NCBI RefSeq assembly: GCF_025822605.1
Contig: NZ_JACKTY010000029.1
Location: 189,236-253,235 of the forward strand
Reading direction: 5' to 3'
Source: Mycolicibacterium komossense
GTDB taxonomy: Bacteria > Actinomycetota > Actinomycetes > Mycobacteriales > Mycobacteriaceae
DNA: 64,000 nucleotides
Part shown: positions 62,744-64,000 of the stretch, piece by piece
How the letters are laid out: every line of letters begins with the position of its first letter
Numbering within the stretch: position 1 is the first letter of the stretch
Notes under the pieces: generated by a model
Databases searched by the model: none
Told to the model about the DNA's origin: nothing
What the model saw: the letters and a program-made list of their open reading frames with translations, nothing else
Translations under genes and position numbers: made by a program

Positions 62744-64000
62744 ATGACCACAGGCGAGACCACCCTCAACCCGGGCACCCCCGGCGGCGGGGGAAGTGTT
62801 GACAGCAAGGGCCTTAAAGGTGGGTCGCTGGGACTGCTTTCCAGCGTGGTTGTCGGCATGGCGTCGACCGCACCGGCCTACAGCCTGGCCGCCGTACTCG
62901 GGCTCATCGTGGCCAGCGGTGCGGGCGTCAAGGCAGCCTCGATCGTGCTGCTGGCCTTCGTGCCCATCTACCTGATCGCCGTCGCCTACCAGGAACTCAA
63001 CAAGGCCGAACCCGACTGCGGCACGACGTTCACCTGGGCCTCGCGCGCGTTCGGTCCGTTGGTGGGCTGGATGGGCGGCTGGGGCATCATCGCCGCCGAC
63101 GTGATCGTGATGGCAAACCTCGCGCAGATCGCCGGCGCGTACTCCTTCACCTTCGTCGGCGACCTCGGCTGGCATTCGGCAGCCGACCTGGCCAGCAGCA
63201 CCCTGTGGTCGACGGTCGCCGGTGTCATCTGGATCATCGTGATGACTTACATCTGCTACCGCGGCATCGAGGTATCCGCCCGACTCCAGTACTTCCTGCT
63301 CGGCTTCGAGGTCATCATCCTGGTGGTCATCTCGATCTACGCGCTGGTCAAGGTCTATACGAGCAACGCGTTGCCGGAATCGATACATCCGTCGATCACG
63401 TGGTTCTGGCCGGCCGGTCTGGACTTCACCACCGTGATCTGCCCGGCAATCCTCATCGCCATCTTCATCTACTGGGGCTGGGACACCGCCGTGGCGTGTA
63501 ACGAAGAATCCGATGACCCCGGCACCACCCCGGGTAAGGCCGCCGTGCTGTCGACCTTCCTGCTGCTGGCCACCTACGCCATCGTGACGGTCGCGGCTGT
63601 GGCATTCGCCGGAGTTGGCGAAACCGATGCGGGACTGGGCAATCCAGCCAACGCCGCCGATGTCTTCGCGGCTATCGGGCCTGCGCTGTTCGGCAACAGC
63701 TTCATCGGCCACATCGGCCTGCTCGCCCTCTCGGCCACCATTTTGACCTCGGCATCGGCGTCGACGCAGACCACGATCCTGCCGACGGCGCGGACCACCC
63801 TGTCCATGGGGGTCTACCAGGCGCTGCCCTCGTCGTTCGCGAACATCCACCGCAAGTACCTAACGCCCACCACCTCGACGATCGTGATGGGAGCGGTGTC
63901 GATCTTCTTCTACGTGTTGTTCACGTTGATCAGCAGCAGCCTGCTGCTGGCACTGATCGGCTCGGTCGGTCTGATGATCGCGTTCTACTACGGCCTCACC
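62744..64000 (+). CDS. APC-superfamily amino-acid permease (partial, runs off the window)
   Basis: The first 419 codons of an amino-acid/polyamine/organocation transporter, open at the right edge. After a hydrophilic, Gly-rich N-terminus (about 28 residues), the core begins with LGLLSSVVVGMASTAPAYSLAAVLG, the typical broken first helix, and continues through about ten helices, including GWMGGWGIIAADVIVMANLAQIAG and ILIAIFIYWGWDTAVACNEES. Substrate cannot be told. ATG 62744 is set by AAGGAGAG 3-4 nt upstream. The roughly 155 bp before it, after the right inverted repeat, are relatively AT-rich and probably contain its promoter. Confidence 0.9.
   Translation, partial: MTTGETTLNPGTPGGGGSVDSKGLKGGSLGLLSSVVVGMASTAPAYSLAAVLGLIVASGAGVKAASIVLLAFVPIYLIAVAYQELNKAEPDCGTTFTWASRAFGPLVGWMGGWGIIAADVIVMANLAQIAGAYSFTFVGDLGWHSAADLASSTLWSTVAGVIWIIVMTYICYRGIEVSARLQYFLLGFEVIILVVISIYALVKVYTSNALPESIHPSITWFWPAGLDFTTVICPAILIAIFIYWGWDTAVACNEESDDPGTTPGKAAVLSTFLLLATYAIVTVAAVAFAGVGETDAGLGNPANAADVFAAIGPALFGNSFIGHIGLLALSATILTSASASTQTTILPTARTTLSMGVYQALPSSFANIHRKYLTPTTSTIVMGAVSIFFYVLFTLISSSLLLALIGSVGLMIAFYYGLT

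Overview
This window comes from a high-GC actinobacterium of the family Mycobacteriaceae, most likely a fast-growing Mycolicibacterium-type species. The evidence is gene order. From about 2 kb to 61 kb it follows the Mycobacterium tuberculosis Rv3280-Rv3319 block, as I remember that map: accD5, accE5, maf, sseA, SufE-like, accA3, sigF/rsbW, lat, lrp, DUF1338, pcd, lhr, nei, pseudouridine synthase, glpD2, lpdA, GGCT, amiA1, amiB1, deoD, pmmB, upp, Rv3311-like, add, deoA, cdd, sdhCDAB. No species name can be given from the sequence alone, and no tRNA, rRNA, CRISPR array or intact insertion sequence was seen.

Region by region. 0-2 kb holds the end of a surface-glycan module (glycosyltransferase and polysaccharide deacetylase). 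2-8 kb is the acyl-CoA carboxylase locus (AccD5, AccE5, AccA3) with Maf and a rhodanese/SufE sulfur pair. 8-14 kb and 16.9-20.5 kb are accessory relative to M. tuberculosis. They encode a purine-to-allantoin route: a MocA-like molybdenum-cofactor nucleotidyltransferase, an NCS2 permease fused to an OHCU-decarboxylase-like domain, a free OHCU decarboxylase, a 5-hydroxyisourate hydrolase, the flavin urate hydroxylase HpxO and a two-gene molybdenum hydroxylase of the xanthine dehydrogenase type. The sigF-rsbW stress operon, with a clear SigF-type promoter, sits inside this route. 21-25 kb carries a membrane-anchored Mrr-type nuclease and a three-gene CoA-ligase/aldolase/amidohydrolase operon of unknown substrate.

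25-30 kb is a lysine catabolic cluster (Lat, Lrp regulator, DUF1338 2-oxoadipate dioxygenase, Pcd). 30-41 kb holds a small alarmone synthetase, an SDR, the giant helicase Lhr, an M23 lipoprotein, a methyltransferase, the DNA glycosylase Nei and a pseudouridine synthase. 41-57 kb is glycerol-3-phosphate and nucleoside salvage metabolism (GlpD2, LpdA, DeoD, PmmB, Upp, Add, DeoA, Cdd) with a MarR-controlled AbrB-type exporter. 57-61 kb is succinate dehydrogenase sdhCDAB, and the window ends inside an APC amino-acid permease.

The most unusual stretch is 60.8-62.6 kb. A DUF559/AbiEi-type gene has lost its middle and now contains a fragment of a TIR-like plus caspase-like gene pair in opposite orientation: the TIR gene has an internal deletion with frameshift, and the caspase gene keeps its His/Cys dyad but is truncated. 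The whole unit lies between two inverted copies of a quasi-palindromic repeat. It looks like the fossil of a TIR-caspase immune module. Two further genome-scale signals are a 49-bp nested palindrome present three times between genes, and a recurring TANNNT box 6-8 nt before start codons that suggests many leaderless transcripts.
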